Shown in pieces: positions 38,159 through 52,884 of a stretch of DNA of 64,000 nt. Each line of letters opens with the position of its first letter. The first letter of the stretch is position 1. The stretch comes from Casuarius casuarius. Lineage: Eukaryota > Chordata > Aves > Casuariiformes > Casuariidae. The position numbers were made by a program, and so were the translations under genes. The notes beneath the pieces were generated by a model. That model was not told the origin of the DNA. It searched no databases and saw only the letters and a list, made by a program, of their open reading frames with translations. The DNA lies in assembly GCA_003342895.1 (NCBI GenBank), contig PTFA01000542.1:90001-154000 (forward strand), read 5' to 3'.

Positions 38159-41100
38159 GCATTTTAGTATGCACCAGGCACTAGACCTTTACTGTGCTGG
38201 TATTTATGTGTAAACCTTAGAGGGATTCATAATCCCAGCAGGAACTGATAGCTTTATATGTCACTGATAAAGTCTGTGCTTCCGTATGGACTTGTGGATG
38301 CCTGGCTTTGCATAAAGCTCAACGTGGGATTCCAGTTTTTCTCCTGAAGAGTAGGAAGGAAGCAGGAGAACTACATGCTGTAGTCCCTGCAGTATCTGTG
38401 CTGTCCTGAGTCACTGTCTGAAGCAAAAAATATTTTGTCTGTACGCAGGCTGTTCTGATTCTTGGAAGAGCTCCAGCCCCAAAGGCCTGACTTCATTCAG
38501 TTACACTCTGCTTGCCCACTGAGAATTCCTGCAGTAAAAGATGGTGCTTGTGCCTTCCCCTTCTGTATTGCTCCATGTTGGCATGAGGCAATATTAATAA
38601 TCATAAACTGCTACAGAGGCAGCTACATGCCAGCTGCAGGGACCACTTTGGCCAGTGGGTTTCTTATTGTAACAGACTTGGACATGAAATGTGTTTTAAA
38701 TGTAACATTGCTTTGCATACTGCAGCACTTTCAATCCATCAGACTGACAGCAGCTTACTGAGGAAGCAGTAATTTTTTTTTCTCCATTGGAGAAATGGAA
38801 AAGCCAGGACTTGTACAGACAATGTGGCTTGTCTATAGCAATAGCGAAATCTTAAAACGGGCTCCTGACCTCCATCACCAGGATGGAAGATTTTTCTAGT
38901 CATCTTGAATTCAGGTCTGTTCTGCTCTGCATTTTTGCTTTTCAAATGGGGTTATCTAATTATATGCTGTACAGTTCTGTGGAAAGGGATGCGGAGTGCA
39001 GATGATCCTGTACTCACATTTTTTTTGTCCAAGCTTCATTTCTGGGATTATTATTACTTTCATCCTATCCTCATCTATCTACCTTAAACCTGTCTCTGGC
39101 TTAATTACAACCTTGATCGACTGTGGAACTTCCCTGTCTAGTTTGTAGAAATATGATATTATGACAAAGTGATACGCTGTGTAACACCAGCAGCACTCCA
39201 GCCTTATAAGGCTGTAGCCCTTATCCTCAGCATCACACCTAGCTGCTGTACTTTCTCCCAAGCTTCTGGAATATTTTGAATCAAGCTGAAACATTGAAGT
39301 CCTAATCTTTTAGGCTTCACAGTCTTGGACTGGGATATCCAAGATGCTGAAAGCTAAAGGTTGGAGCTTGACTCTTCTTTTAAGGTGGAACTGTCTATGA
39401 CAAAGGTAAAGACCACCTGTGCAGGAGACAGAACTTATTCAGGACCAGGCCATGATGAAGGAAAAGACCTCTGTCCTAGTCCAGGATCACTACCAATCTC
39501 ATCACTTCTTGCTCTACCAGCCTTTCCTTATTTTGCCTTCAGTAACTGAAATACAGAGTATCATGTGTATTTTAAAAACAAAACCCCTCGAACAAACGAA
39601 ATAACAACACTGAGACCAAGACAAAGCTTTCTCTTGGACATTTCTCTCCTGAAGACTGGATGAATGAACCTGCAATACATGACAGATAGTAGTCACATTG
39701 CTGAACACAAGCCTGAAGGTGCTTTGCAAAGACAAGGAGGAGCTCAGCAAGACAACCTGATGAAAATGGCAGAGCAAAGGAGAAATAAGGATTTCCTCTG
39801 GGCAGAAAGAGCAAGAGAGCCAGCTAGCCAGGATGCCTACAATGCAATGTGTTGCCATGAATATTCATCCTCAGAGATAATGTAGATAGAGTCATTTCAC
39901 AGCTCTCAGGACTATCTCCTTTGCCAGGAAGGTCAAAAGCAGTTAGTTATCTCAAAATGTAAACAGATATTTGTCAGCTAATCAATTATCCAGGTTAGTC
40001 ACTAGTCCTGTTTCCTGTAGAAAAGAGTGAGCTGTATATGCTCCCTTTGTCACTGACAATGACGTACTGTCAGCCCTGTTCACTGTGACATAAGGTTATC
40101 TTCCCATCCCCACTGAGGCTGGTGAGCTGCATGAACTGTCTGCTGCTGTTTTAAACTGTGATATTATAAACTCCACAGGCTTCTACAATCTGTTTTACAT
40201 TCCCTTGTTATTGGATTTATTGAGCCAGTAGAGATGGAGCCTTAGCACTTGGAGTTCTTTGTTCTGGTCTTTTCTCTCATGTTCACTCTAAATTTTGAGG
40301 AAAAAGAAATGCTGGAATTTTCAGCTGACAGTGGTACTTACCTCACAGTGCAGGAGTGATTGCTGGTGACAAATGGGTCATCACTTCAGCCATTTTTTTT
40401 ACCCATTAATCTGATGTAAAATTTACAGAATGGGGATCACATGAAAATTACAGGTAATTGTTTCCTTTGAATTAAATTTTTAATTGCAATGTGGGTGAGC
40501 TGTGACTGCACATAGGTAGGAGGCACATCCTGACTCCTAGCATGCCAGCCTGTTAGCATACTGGACTGTAGGCCAGCAGATATCACAGAAGTTATAAGTT
40601 TTGCTGGGCTTCCCCTTGTTCCTGCAAGGAAGCCACTATAGGCAAGATTCACGAAAGTATTTGGGTACTTGAAGGTTCAGGCAGTGACCTCATAGGATTT
40701 GGAGAAATTGTTGTTGGAAACAACCATTCCCTCTTTTGCATTTGAGTTTTTCTGGAGGCTGAAGCTGGCAGCACAGCTCTTCTTTCACTCACTTCCCAGA
40801 ATAGCACTGTGGGAGTCTCTGACTCTCCCTCAGATGTTGTAGCACCCTTGCCCTCCCTCAGATGTTTTAAGGGAGCCCTGCCTGTATCCATCCTTGCCCC
40901 TGTCTCCAACTTTAACTATCTAAATGGTTTTAATGGTTTTATCTAATGGATTTAAAAAATCCCAGACCAAAGATATTTAGGAATTTAGGAATAAGTGTAA
41001 CCTGAATGACACAGGTCTCTGTGTCTTAGTGGCGCACGATAAAATGCAGGTATTGATATCTTTCTTGGCTACTTTGTTCATGTACAGTATGAACACCCTA

Positions 41101-44100
41101 GGGCAGGTGCTGCTTCTTATCCTCTCTTTGTGTTAGAGTTATTAATGCTTTTGTTAAGTCAACTATTTCAGTGCAATTGGAGCTTGCCAATAGTTAGGAA
41201 AAATCTCTTGGAGGATAAGGATGCTCCGTTCCACTTTTTGGGAAGCACATTAAATGGAATTGAGAGAACAAAAGGGAGTTGCAACCCCTGCAACTCTGCC
41301 TTTTTCTTTGCCAATTCTGGCAGGAAAAATCCTGCCAGCTCCTCTTGACTGCCTCCCAGCCTGTGCCCAGAGCCTGACTGCCGTGACCCTTCTGTACACA
41401 TTTGTCAGTAGTCGACAGTACATAGAATTTATTGGACTATCTGTAAGATTTCCCTAGAGAACATGAGAAGCTACTTCTTTTACCATCTCCAAAGGCAGCT
41501 ACATTGTTCAATGTCTTTAATAATGATCCAAACCATGTTAGATATGACAGAGGCTTTGGAAGAGGCCACGTATATTGTAGGACAATGTAGGTCATTTTTT
41601 TTTTAATAGCAATAGGAAAATGAGCACTGGGAGATGGTTAGCGTAGGACCAAACAGGAAGGGAAGTTCAGTTGTTCAAGATGTGCTGTTGCAGGCTGAGA
41701 CACCATTTGGAGATGTGTCATTCTGGCATTCAGTGATGACAGGATGCAACAGGAGGAGAGAAGAAGGGTTGTGTCCCTTCTGGGATCAGTTGTGGACCTG
41801 AAGGCAGCCACACATGGGAAGGATGGTAGGCAAGAGAAATAAGTGTGAACCTTCTCGTACTTTACTTGACATGCACTAGATGGAGAGCCCTGCCCATTAC
41901 TATTAAAATCGCACATAAAATGTATGAGAGTTGCTTCTTCCTGGTGTTTCAAAGGTTTGGAAAAGTTTGTGTGTATAGGGGGGTCTTTAGTTACCTTTGC
42001 CCAAAAAGGTAGTGAGGGCTGGGAAAGATGAAGCCCTCATCTGCTCACTGGCATGAGGGAACTGCACTCACAGCAAGGCCTCCCATCTAGTGGTGTTGGG
42101 CAACAAAGCTCCTGACCCCACTCCCACTGAAGAGACTGGATCCTTAGCTCAGCACAGGGAAGTGGCAAGTATGTCTCTCTCACTTGCTTTTTGCCACAGA
42201 AGAATGCTGGGCTCCCCAAAGCGCTGGGTGGTGAAATCACCAGGTTCATAGAGACTCAGTGCCCCATATGGCTGGTTGGTTGGATGCACCACTGCCTTTC
42301 GGAGCTATAACTCCGACTGGTGCTGTCAGGCTTGTGCCATGCAGCCTGTCCATGGACCAGATCCCTGTAATGGTCTATGGTCTATGGGTATAACCATTAC
42401 CAATGTCCAGTATGTCCCCTTTGGGGCTAGGTGAGTTGTCCTGGTACATATCAGCTGAGTGCATGGCTGTTAAGCCTATCTCAGCATGCAAGCCAAATAT
42501 GAATCTGATCGTGATCTGTTTGATCCTAGGAATGAAACAAGCCATTTACTGCTGGTCAGCTACAGTAGATTTTCCATCTTAGTTGAGTTTCCTTCTCTAA
42601 GTGGAATACAGCTTTAATATTAACAAAGTTGTCACTCAGAAGAAAAGGTACATGTTCTTAGGCAAAAATTCACATAATCTGAGGTCCATTTCCACTAAAT
42701 TGTTCTTGGCTGAATAACAGTCATATCATTAGAACAGATGTGCTACCTACCAGTAGCTATTGCCTATGGCTGGTGTAGATATGTACAGTTTCTGCCACAC
42801 ACCAGGTTTTTCTGGTTTCTGAGCAGCCTGTTTCAGCCCAAGCACTTGATCCTTCTGCCATGCGAGGAGGAGAAGTGGTATAGATATGTGTGTGACAAGT
42901 TTCAGTTTTTTAAAGGCATAATGATAGAGAAAAATCCAGGCAATAGCTGCATGGCTGCCCTCCCTGCTCTTCTCTAGTTCTAGCCTTACCGGTGAATGTT
43001 TCTCCTAGAAGGCTTTGTGCTGAAAATAAAACAGGATTTTTAAGGGAGAGAAACATGAAACAAGGAACATAGCTGTCCAACTCCTTTGGCTAATTTGTCT
43101 GAGACTGGGGAAGGCAAGGTTTTATTCTTTTGTGAATCCCTTCTATTAATTCCATGTACTGCTGATTTCAGATCACATTCTTATTACAGATGGGGTTTAT
43201 TGGGACATTTCACAGATTTCTGTTGACTTAGCAGACACTCAGATTTGTCCTGACTGTCTAGCTGCAAAAGTCAAAGCTGAGAATTAAGTAGTGAATTGAT
43301 GTTGAGAGAGGGCAAATTATACTGAATTCTTTCAGGTTTAGTTGTTCTTCTCCTCCCATAAAAGATGAGCTAATTCCCCCAGCTTCACACTGTCCTCAGA
43401 CTTCCAGGGACAAGGAGATGTAAGTGGGGTGTACGTGTTGTCTGGTAGTGTGAGAATGCCAAGGACCCTCACTGTGCACTGCTTTATCTTGAGCTACATT
43501 TTTCTGGTTGCAGGAGCAAAAAGCTCTCGTATCCAGGGAAGTACTTGCCATTTTACAAATATGAAATGAATACAGTATCTCTCTCTCACCTTTGTATCAC
43601 TTGGACCTTCAAAAGAAATAGTCAGTCAACACATTAGCAATGTGGCAGGCGGTTACTAACAGCACCTGGCTGGCGGAAAGGTCGTCTCTGATTGGTGGAC
43701 TGATTTAACACCTAACCTTGCTGTGTGCCTCCAAAATGCTGGGTACCTCTGCATGGCATACTTTATTATCATTACTGTGATAACATGCTATCTATAGGAA
43801 TCCCACCATTTTTTGTTGTGGACAGAGGCATCAAAGCAAATGTCAAGCTGTAAGATATATTTCTGTTTCAGATATACTCCTTAGTCAAGTGATAGTTACT
43901 CCCTGTGAGTGGTAGCGGTGAATTTTGTTTCCTATGATCAAATTCAGGTAAATAATGACACTTTTGCATTCCCCAGACTGTAGAGATGACATAAACAGAC
44001 ATTAATGTTGTGTGGGAGATATGAAAACAAGGCAGTGACAGGGGGAAAACATTTTAATCTAAAAGAGCCATTTTCTGTCTGAACTTAATAATTAGATTTC

Positions 44101-46765
44101 ACGATGTCCTTCCATAAGGGATCTTGCTTCCTTTTAAAAAAGGAGTGAAAATTAATCAATTCTTTTGAACTTCAGGATGTGGGTGCACAACAAATATTCT
44201 GCAGGGAGGGCTGGAGAAGTGCAGTGAACATCCTGATTAGTTAGTACAGAGTGCGAGTAGGGTGGGGCATATGCTAAGAATCTCTACATACCGATCCCTT
44301 TTATCTGATGGGAGGTAATGGTGAGGGAAAGCAGCCTTTGTGATAATAACCCAGGAGGGGTGAAAAGCACTTTGCAATAATCCTTTTTACAGTTTCATCT
44401 CATCAAATGATGTTTAATTTCTTTGATGATAATGAAAATAGAATTTTAAAATTTCATTCTAGGTCAATTCAAAATGAAACTATTATTCAAAATTTCTGCA
44501 ACCAAGAAATGAAAAAAAAATTTTTGGCTCATGTGAATATGTTTAATTTCAATCTGAAGTTTCAACCTCTTGAAGCTATTAAAACTTTAAAAACTCTTAA
44601 AATTAAATTTCTAAGCAAAACATTTGAATATCAAAATGTGTAGATTTCTTTCTATCAGTGCCACTAGAATCAATTATATATCTTATAGTGTGTCTTGTTG
44701 ATCTGAAATACCATATTTTGATGAAGAACCTTTCACTCAGAGTGATTTGCCTGGCTCTCTAAGGGACTGGTCCTGGTTTTGAAGGCTATAGTCCCTGCTG
44801 GGCCTTTTGTACACTGTGTCCTTGTCTCTGTCTTAGCTTGTCAGGCTTATAATGGGTCAGTTCCACTTCAGTCCTTGTCTCTTGGATTTTCTTATCCAAT
44901 CTAGGTGGTGCTGACTACTATGCTGACTACTATATGTGGTCATATAGCTCATGGACAGGAGCACTACAGCAACAGCAAAAGTGGCACTATGTCAACAACA
45001 TGTACAATCTTCACTTCCATGATCCTAATGTGGATACACAAAATGTGAGAGGTGGAGGCACCAAGGCAACAAGTGCATATTCAGGGTAGGAGAACAGGAG
45101 CTCTCTTCTGCATTCCCAAGAGGGAAATGGATGCAGGTAAAACCCAATACAGGAGCTCTTTCTTTCATTCAACCAGAGATGAAGCCCACAGTTGAAATAT
45201 CTACTTAGCTTTTTAGACCTTAATGGGCTAGCCTGTGTCTCTGTCTTTGAGCCTGAAATTTGGCCAGAGTGGCTAAATCTATGCTGTGAGGGTCTCATCA
45301 GTTCTCCCACACTTGTTCTCTTCCTCCCCTCTGGACCGAAAGGTGCAAAATGCAGTGGTGGAAATCAGGCCCAGCCTAGCCTCCTACAGATACTGCTTAT
45401 CAGACTGGCTTACACAGCCGGAAGTACCGCCTTTTACTAAGATGGAGATTCAGATTTTCTGATTGCAAGGTGGTGGCAGGAGCAAAGCATGTGGTATGCA
45501 CTACTACAGAATAGCAGTGAGTATGTTCAGCTAATGGCCCTTCTTGGTCTCCCTAGACATTACCTTATGTAAGAGTGAACTTTGAAAGCAACTTCTACAT
45601 GAATAAATGATTTATCTAATTATGCAATGGTCATCCAGGAGAAGGCCATAGGTTAAATCCAAGATTCCATTTTTTAAAGAAAGGCTATCCATGTTAGATT
45701 CTTCCAAGTGGGATTCACAGGTGTATCTGTTGTTTCTGTTAGGTTTCTCGTGTAAGTATGAAGTGACAAACCACAACAGGTAGTGGTTTCCCAGAAATCC
45801 TGCTGCATCTGCTGCAGGCTTTGAAAAGGGTTATCCTGGGAATCTGAACTGTGGCAGGCATGGTCTGGACTTTTGTAATGTATTTTGTAAGCTATTTTAT
45901 TTTTAGCTCTTGGCTTTGTTTAGCAGGCAGCTATGTGTCCCAGGTAGTGTTGAAGAGCGTATGCCTGAAGAGAGGGGTCTGAGAGTGCTCCTCAGTCCTC
46001 TATTCGAGGTGCATACTCTGATCATATCCAGATTAGAAATTAGAGCGAGACAGAGAGATATCTCATTTCCTGCTTTTTGCAAGCTTATTTCTGTGGAAGG
46101 ACTGTGGGGACTGAGTTGGGGAACATACTCCAGAAGGGATTTGAAGAATGGTCTGGCCAAATCTGGATGATGGGACAACCAGAAGCCCTGGTAAACAGAA
46201 AAGCTAGCTTTTAAGAGCTTAAGTCTCATGGGAAAAATGTAAAAAGTCAATAGTATGCCTTGAATAAAATTACAGGTTTCTGAGGTCAAATTAAAAAATT
46301 TTCTATCAGGCTGTAAATCTGTGATGCTGACTCCCCTTTTTCTGAGGACACAACAAACTATTTTTTAAACTGACTTCAGGTCCCAATTCTTTTTTAATAC
46401 TGTCTTTAACAACAGACAAAAATAATGTCCTGCACTTAATTCAGAAGACCTTTGCAAACCATCACTCTGTGCATTGGAGAGTTGATTTCCTACAGAGCTT
46501 TTTAGCAGAATGCCATTAAAGTCAGTGCCATTTCCCATTTTTCTGTTTCTGACTTTACAAGCCTGAGCACCAGAGAAACTTGGGAATAGGAAGGGAACAG
46601 CCAGAGTTCAAACTGGTGTATTTTTCTGTCTGTAGAGCTCTATTCTTCTTCTTTCTGTCTCTCACTTTGTCAAAGCTTTATGGCAGCTTATAGAAAAAAC
46701 AAAATTGTCTCTCCTTTCCCTGCCAACCTAAAAATCCTACTTTGGTATCCACAGTGCAGTTATGA

Positions 46766-47098
<333 letters not shown>

Positions 47099-48033
47099 TA
47101 AGTAAAGAAAGACTGGACTCCCCAGCACTAAAGATAATCTAACCTTTTGACTACCAAAGAAAATTATTTTCCCTGGGATGCTGAAAAAGCCTCCAGCCTT
47201 CCTTCTGTGAAGCTTGGGGATACTTTGATTTTGGACTATGCCAGATTTTTCCCTTTTACCACAGGCATTGATATAACCCACCTCTTTTCTCTGATTGTGT
47301 TGTGTCTCCCTGTGCCATGTTTCAGTTGTGAGGCTGCTGGCAGTTGCTGGCTAGATATGGCCTAATCTTAAATGTCTCAGCGCAAAATTGCGGCAATCCA
47401 GATTACTCCTGGGAGATAGTGAATTTTCCCCAGGATGCTTCCTGTTTATTTATGTAATTCTGTTACTTTCTTCTCGCTTTTGAAGCTTGCAGTGAGAAAT
47501 AAGAGGTGGCAAATGCTGGTAAGTGGGAAATGCTTCCTTGTGCTGCCAATGAGGGTACCTGAATCTTTAAGCAGGCAGAACGAGGTCTGCATGAACATTA
47601 TATAATCTGTGTGGTTACGATGAGCTGTGGATCTGCAAGTGATCCATGATTGGATGGCAATATCATGATGCTGGTAGAGAGCAACTAGTGGGTGCATACT
47701 AGTGGGAGGACAGAGTTGTATTCACCCTTATCTGAGCACTGCATGTCAGATCCTCTCAGAAATCAGTACACTTCCTTCAGTTTGAAAGAACTATGGGGAT
47801 ATGTCCCTAAGCTCTGTAGCCTTTGATATAAAGCTTATAGACACAGCTGTTTACTAGGGAAAGCAGTATTCTGAGGCCTCCCCAAAATATACATATAAAA
47901 AAATCAAGAATCTAGCCTCTAGTATCATGTGATTTGAAAAGTAATCATAACTTGAAGATTTGTTTTCATTCCCCTAGTGCTTTCCAAGACTTTAAGGATT
48001 TTTGAACCAGACTTTTTGGATTCAGGAAGGTTA

Positions 48034-48043
48034 NNNNNNNNNN
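48034..48043. other. Assembly gap (10 N) next to a poly(A) run
   Basis: Ten N are followed directly by 16 A (48044-48059). The gap is probably of nominal length and reflects failure to read through the homopolymer, so sequence may be missing here. Confidence 0.95.
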
Positions 48044-49674
48044 AAAAAAAAAAAAAAAAGTGGAATTTCCTCTCTAATCATATGTCTCTAGAAGGTGGTG
48101 ATTTAGAAAAAATTTAATAAGAAAGCAGGTACTGATGGTACTGATTTGATGTCTAGGCTCTTTCAGGATTAGTCTTTGTTATCAGTCTTGATTATGTTCT
48201 GTAAATTGTGTTCCACCAGATTACTCAGGAATTAAGAAAAAACTAGTCATTTTAAGTGTGTATTAGAGTTAAAAACTAGCTATAGAAATTAGGACATAGG
48301 TTATGTGGAAACTAATTTTTACCTACAAATGTTTTCCTGGAAAGAGTTGTTGTAAGGGTTCTAGATGCAGTTTATACGAAGTAGAATAAAAAGCGAACAC
48401 CTGAAAGCAAAACTTGTTTGAAAAGGATTCAAGGTTTAACTGTTGTTTTGCTCTCTCTTTCTCACAGACACACATATATGCAGTTATTGGTAAACTTTTG
48501 CAGGTCAAATTCCTCAGGTAGAGCTGTCTTACTTCAATGCCATTGCCAACTGTTTATATTAGTTAAAGATTTGAGTTTGCATTCACTTTTTATCATGATT
48601 GCAAGTTAGAAGATTTAGAACTTTAGAAGATTAAGAACACCAAAATCATTAGTCAGTCATAGCAGTTTTAGGTTGACTATGAAAGATGAATGAATAAGGA
48701 AAAAAAAAAAAGCATATGGGTGACTAGGACAAGCCATGACAAATAATTCTCCTTTGAAAAGATATGAACCTGATGTAGACTCTAACTGCATGTTGGACAC
48801 ATAGAGTTAACTTTTTTTCCATTCCTCTGAACTGATTCCCTCCAAGACTGCAGCTGATCCTGTTGTAGTATCACCAGAAAGGTTTTCTAGTGTCGGTCCT
48901 GCTAAAGCAAACTCTCCATGTCTTCAGCAGAAGTGTGGCTAGTTATAGTGCTCCCTGGGCTGCGTACCTGTGGGCTTCTCTCAGCTGCTGTGGACTGGCA
49001 ATCTCTGTTCCTGGACAAGGCACCTCTTCTGCTGAACCTCTGCTGGCAGCCCAAGTCTTGTGTCTAGCGAAGAAAGCTATCCTTGGCTTGATGGAGGCCA
49101 AATACTGAACTTTGCACAAAGGCTTTGTAACACATTGAATAACAGCAAGTGATATAACATGTGTTCCTGAACAGGCCCAATCTTGGAAACTATGATTCCA
49201 ATGACTGTGACAAATCCATGCCTTTGACTCTGAGTCTTCTCCTGTGTAGCTATTGTGAAAGCAAAACACTTCCAAATACAAAACTAGTTCATGGCTGGTT
49301 CCCAGATGAGAAGTAAGAAAGGGATGGCTTTGGCAAGACCTGTTGTTCAGAATGTGCTGCATACTTTTGGAAATCAGGGGCAGGTGGGCAATCAGAAATG
49401 ATTAAGGTTATTAATGCCAGCTTGTAATCACAGCTGATGATTGGGTAGGGAGCAGACTGGCAAAAACATTACTGGTTTGAAACCCTGAAATGTCTAAAAT
49501 GTCCTAGCACACTCTCACCAAGTCTCTTTACCATTATCAGCTTTGCAGAGGTGAGCCAGACATCCTGCCCCCTCAATCCCACTTTGTGCCCCTTCCTTCA
49601 GGCTCATCTCTCTGGTGAAGTGCCAGCTGAGGATGAATAGTGCGACAAGGGGAGGCACAAGGGAAGGTCAGACC

Positions 49675-49684
49675 TCCCCTGGGA
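49675..49684. promoter_or_regulatory. EBF1-consensus-like palindrome
   Basis: TCCCCTGGGA fits the EBF1 consensus TCCCNNGGGA exactly. EBF1 is an established activator of PAX5, mainly through its promoter and intron 5 enhancer, so a site in intron 8 would be an additional input. Single motif match only. Confidence 0.25.
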
Positions 49685-50548
49685 TCTGAGCCAGGTCACT
49701 TGTACTTGAAAGTTTTAAAAAAGCTTGAGTGAATTTGATACAGAACCCCCAGTGAAGATGACTATCAGGTTTTAAAAACCCTGTGGCAATTTCACCTTTT
49801 TTCAGAGCACCTTTCATTGAAAATCCATCTGTGAGCCCCAGTCCCTTCCCCAGTTAAGGGGAATACTTGCACTTCCTTCTTTCTTGGGGTGCTGAATAAT
49901 AAATACATTAGCAGTCACAAAGCATTCAGGAATACCTGACAGAGCGGCATGGCAGGACTGTAAAAACACAGGGCTTGGCATAGCTCAGCAAGAGGAAATA
50001 CAGTGAGGATTCAGTGATATGGACTCATTTGAGCTGATTTTCCTGGATAATGGATTTTATTTTTAACTACACATAGACTTGTGTGAACCATTATATTGAA
50101 TAACTGCACTGTTCCCCTCACTGGTTCCTTTAATAATAACCTTCTGCTCCAGCTAGTGTGAAGGTCAGCTGCAATTCCTTTAGGCTGTCCTTCTCATTTA
50201 AGTGAGAATTTGCTAACTAGCATCCAAAATACCTTCTCAGTCCTTACTTGCCTCTTGTCATTTGCAGGACCAGTTTTAGAGGCATGTTGGGAAAATCACC
50301 ACAGCCTCTTTATGTGTTGGCTCAGAAGTAGCTGACTGATAAAGTCTGGTACTAGGGGTACATCTGTGTCTGTGTTCTGAAATGGCCAAATTGTTGTGCC
50401 CTAAAATATATGCAGGCAGAATATTTATTTTACCAATTCTCAGGGATTCACTTCACAACCTGCCACTTTCTTGTCACTTTCCAGAGCCTCTCCTAAAAAT
50501 GTGCTTTCTTGATAAGACATGTAATTGTTAGCCATGAATTACTGCTTG

Positions 50549-50562
50549 CAATTAAGTAATTG
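50549..50562. promoter_or_regulatory. Homeodomain-type inverted repeat
   Basis: CAATTAAGTAATTG is a perfect 6-bp inverted repeat with a 2-bp spacer. It has TAATTG on one strand and again on the other, and further TAATTG and GAATTA words just upstream at 50522-50540. Dense TAAT cores can mark homeobox-responsive elements, but AT-rich sequence gives them by chance. Confidence 0.25.
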
Positions 50563-52591
50563 TGCGAGTTAAGTGCTTAGAGACATGGGAGAAATGTATA
50601 CATGATAAGACATACATGATGTTCTGTTGCATGCTTGTTTCTCTTGACATTGTTTATGCTACTGCAAATAACCAGGTCCAGAGCAACATTGTTGATATTT
50701 GTAAGGAATGTCTGCATGCAGGGAAAGTGAAACCTTCTTGCTGCTTGGGAATTTCCAGCAGGGAACAGGAGCCATGCAGATTCTGCTTCTTGCTCTGTTC
50801 TTATTTCTTCTCCAGCTTCTGTGCTTTTCTATCTGAACAGGAAAGGCTTCTTCCCTACTCCTACCAGCCCTACAGTCCTTCTCTTGCTCTCCAGCAAGCA
50901 AAGATGCACAGAGAAACATGATCTCACTATACTTCCATGTCTGGCAGAAAAACCCTAATGCATGCTCTTAGATATCCTCCCTTTCTTCTTTGCAAAACTG
51001 GGCCTTAAAGCATCAACAGGGAATTTCCTTTTTCACGTGGCTCATGAAAATATGTCTTGGCCCAGAGAATGAATTAATCAATTTTCTCTGAAGAAAGAAA
51101 TGAGCAAACACATCACTTTCAGTCCAGAGCCTTACAAAATGAAAGCTAATAACACCTGAGACTCCCATATGCACTGCTCCTCTGCAGGTTACTGGTGCAA
51201 TTTGTACTTACTACTGCCATTCAATGCCTGTCATTTCTAGAAAAGTGACCACTGAAGAGCTACTCAAGAAGCACTACAGTTTCAGCATATCATACAGTCC
51301 TCTGATGGCATAGGGCAGAGTACACAAACATGGCACATGGCCATGCAGTAGACATACAAGGCAGGGCTGACAGGAGCAGAGTAGGCATCTGTGGCAGCAG
51401 CTGAGATGCTTAGAGCAGGTGGACTGGAGTGACATATTTATAGCCCAGGCATCTAGATCCCTAGGCCTGGAAATGACAACCATTTGAGAAACTTAGACCA
51501 GTAGTTCATTGTTCATCGGACTGTATCACTGCTTAGTTTAATTTTACTAATATTCCCATCCCCAAAGCCTTGTGGGCTCCAGTTAACAGCTCTCACAGAA
51601 AGTGAAATGTCCTCCTTGGTAAACTGACCACTTTACAGGACAAGTTCAAATAACAGTTTTTAGGATGCTCTGACTGGTCAATAGCCTTTGGCTTGTGCTA
51701 AGGCACCACCAAGTTCTTCAGTGTGCCTATGACATGCTGCACTGCCCTGGTAAACCAGGACTCCCAGGAGAAATTGTTCTGCATTGTGTTCTGACAGCTG
51801 AGTATTAGCAGAGCTCAACACCACTATATCCAGGAATTGTGGCTCTGTTGCTCAAATCTGTACAATTCATTTCTCTCTTCCTGGAAGATGGTGGCTAGTG
51901 CTTCTCCACCCCTGGAAAGCAAATTGGGATCAATAGCTGAAAACTGTTGCAATCACTTGGATGTCTGATAGTGATTTCAAAAGATGTTGGTTCAGCCTGT
52001 TTGATATTCTGGCCTTACGGTAAGTTCAACTGTGGGTATTGCATGAACACCACAGTTTCTGTGAAGTTTACTCGGTGAGAACAAAAGGAATAAGTAACAA
52101 AGCTGCAAGTCCCCCCACCTCCCCAGCTTCACTCTTTCAAGAAGCACTGCTGGCTTTGGTCCTTGATTCGGCTGAAACCAGTGTCAGTAGGACTTCAGGC
52201 CACCACAAAATATTAAATAACAGACTTTTACATCTTTTGCCATGCTGTGCAGAAAGAGCACATTTTTCCTGCTCATTACAAGTCTTGTACATTATGACCT
52301 GACCAGTAGAAAACAGAGTCAGGAATACTGAATTCTTCAATTTGGCACATGCTATTTGCATTACAGCAGGAACCTACCAGTGAGAATATGTCTGCCTTGT
52401 ACTTACACTCTGGTACACTTATGTCTTTTGTGAAAGCACTGGAGGTTGTATGGGTGATTTTGTAAAAAGTGCTTCGTTCTTGTTTCAGGTAGTGAGTTTT
52501 GAGGAAATGCTTGTAAACTGCTGAACAAAGGACATGTGGGCCTGATGCTGAATGCAAGGGGTGAACCAGTGAGAGCAGAAACATATAAGGT

Positions 52592-52853
52592 TGAGGCACT
52601 TAATATCTTTTTTGTTTCAGTCTTCACCAGCAAGATGTCCCAGGCCTCTGTGTTTAAAGGCAGGATTTAAGAAGGAGAAGAGCTACAAGCAGTGGATGAA
52701 GATTGAGTCAGGGATTCAAGAACATGACCCATAGTAGTTCATGGGACCAGAAGAGTCCCTTCAAGGATGCTGTGAGATCTGGGCAAGGCTTCTTTTCATC
52801 ATATTTTAAAAGTCATGGAGATTGGGGGATGCTCCTGATAAATGCAGGAAAAA

Positions 52854-52884
<31 letters not shown>

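Noticed and set aside
39572..39885. Overlapping open frames on both strands near 39.6-39.9 kb as a retrocopy
   Set aside because: No recognisable parent gene, poly(A) tail or flanking duplication.
41638..41952. 104-codon - strand frame suggestive of a retroposed fragment
   Set aside because: No motif that I could assign and no retroposition hallmarks.
42367..42400. 8-bp inverted repeat GTAATGGT...ACCATTAC as a microRNA-like hairpin
   Set aside because: The stem is too short for a microRNA precursor, with no extended pairing outside the arms.
43680..43720. CCAAT-box-like GATTGGTGG as a promoter
   Set aside because: A single inverted CCAAT word without a CpG island, TATA box or transcript evidence is too weak.
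44407..44643. 78-codon AT-rich frame (Asn/Lys/Phe-rich)
   Set aside because: Composition simply reflects an AT-rich block. Similar A/T-rich stretches near 16300, 18900, 26700 and 31750 looked alike at first, but I could not find shared landmarks supporting one repeat family.
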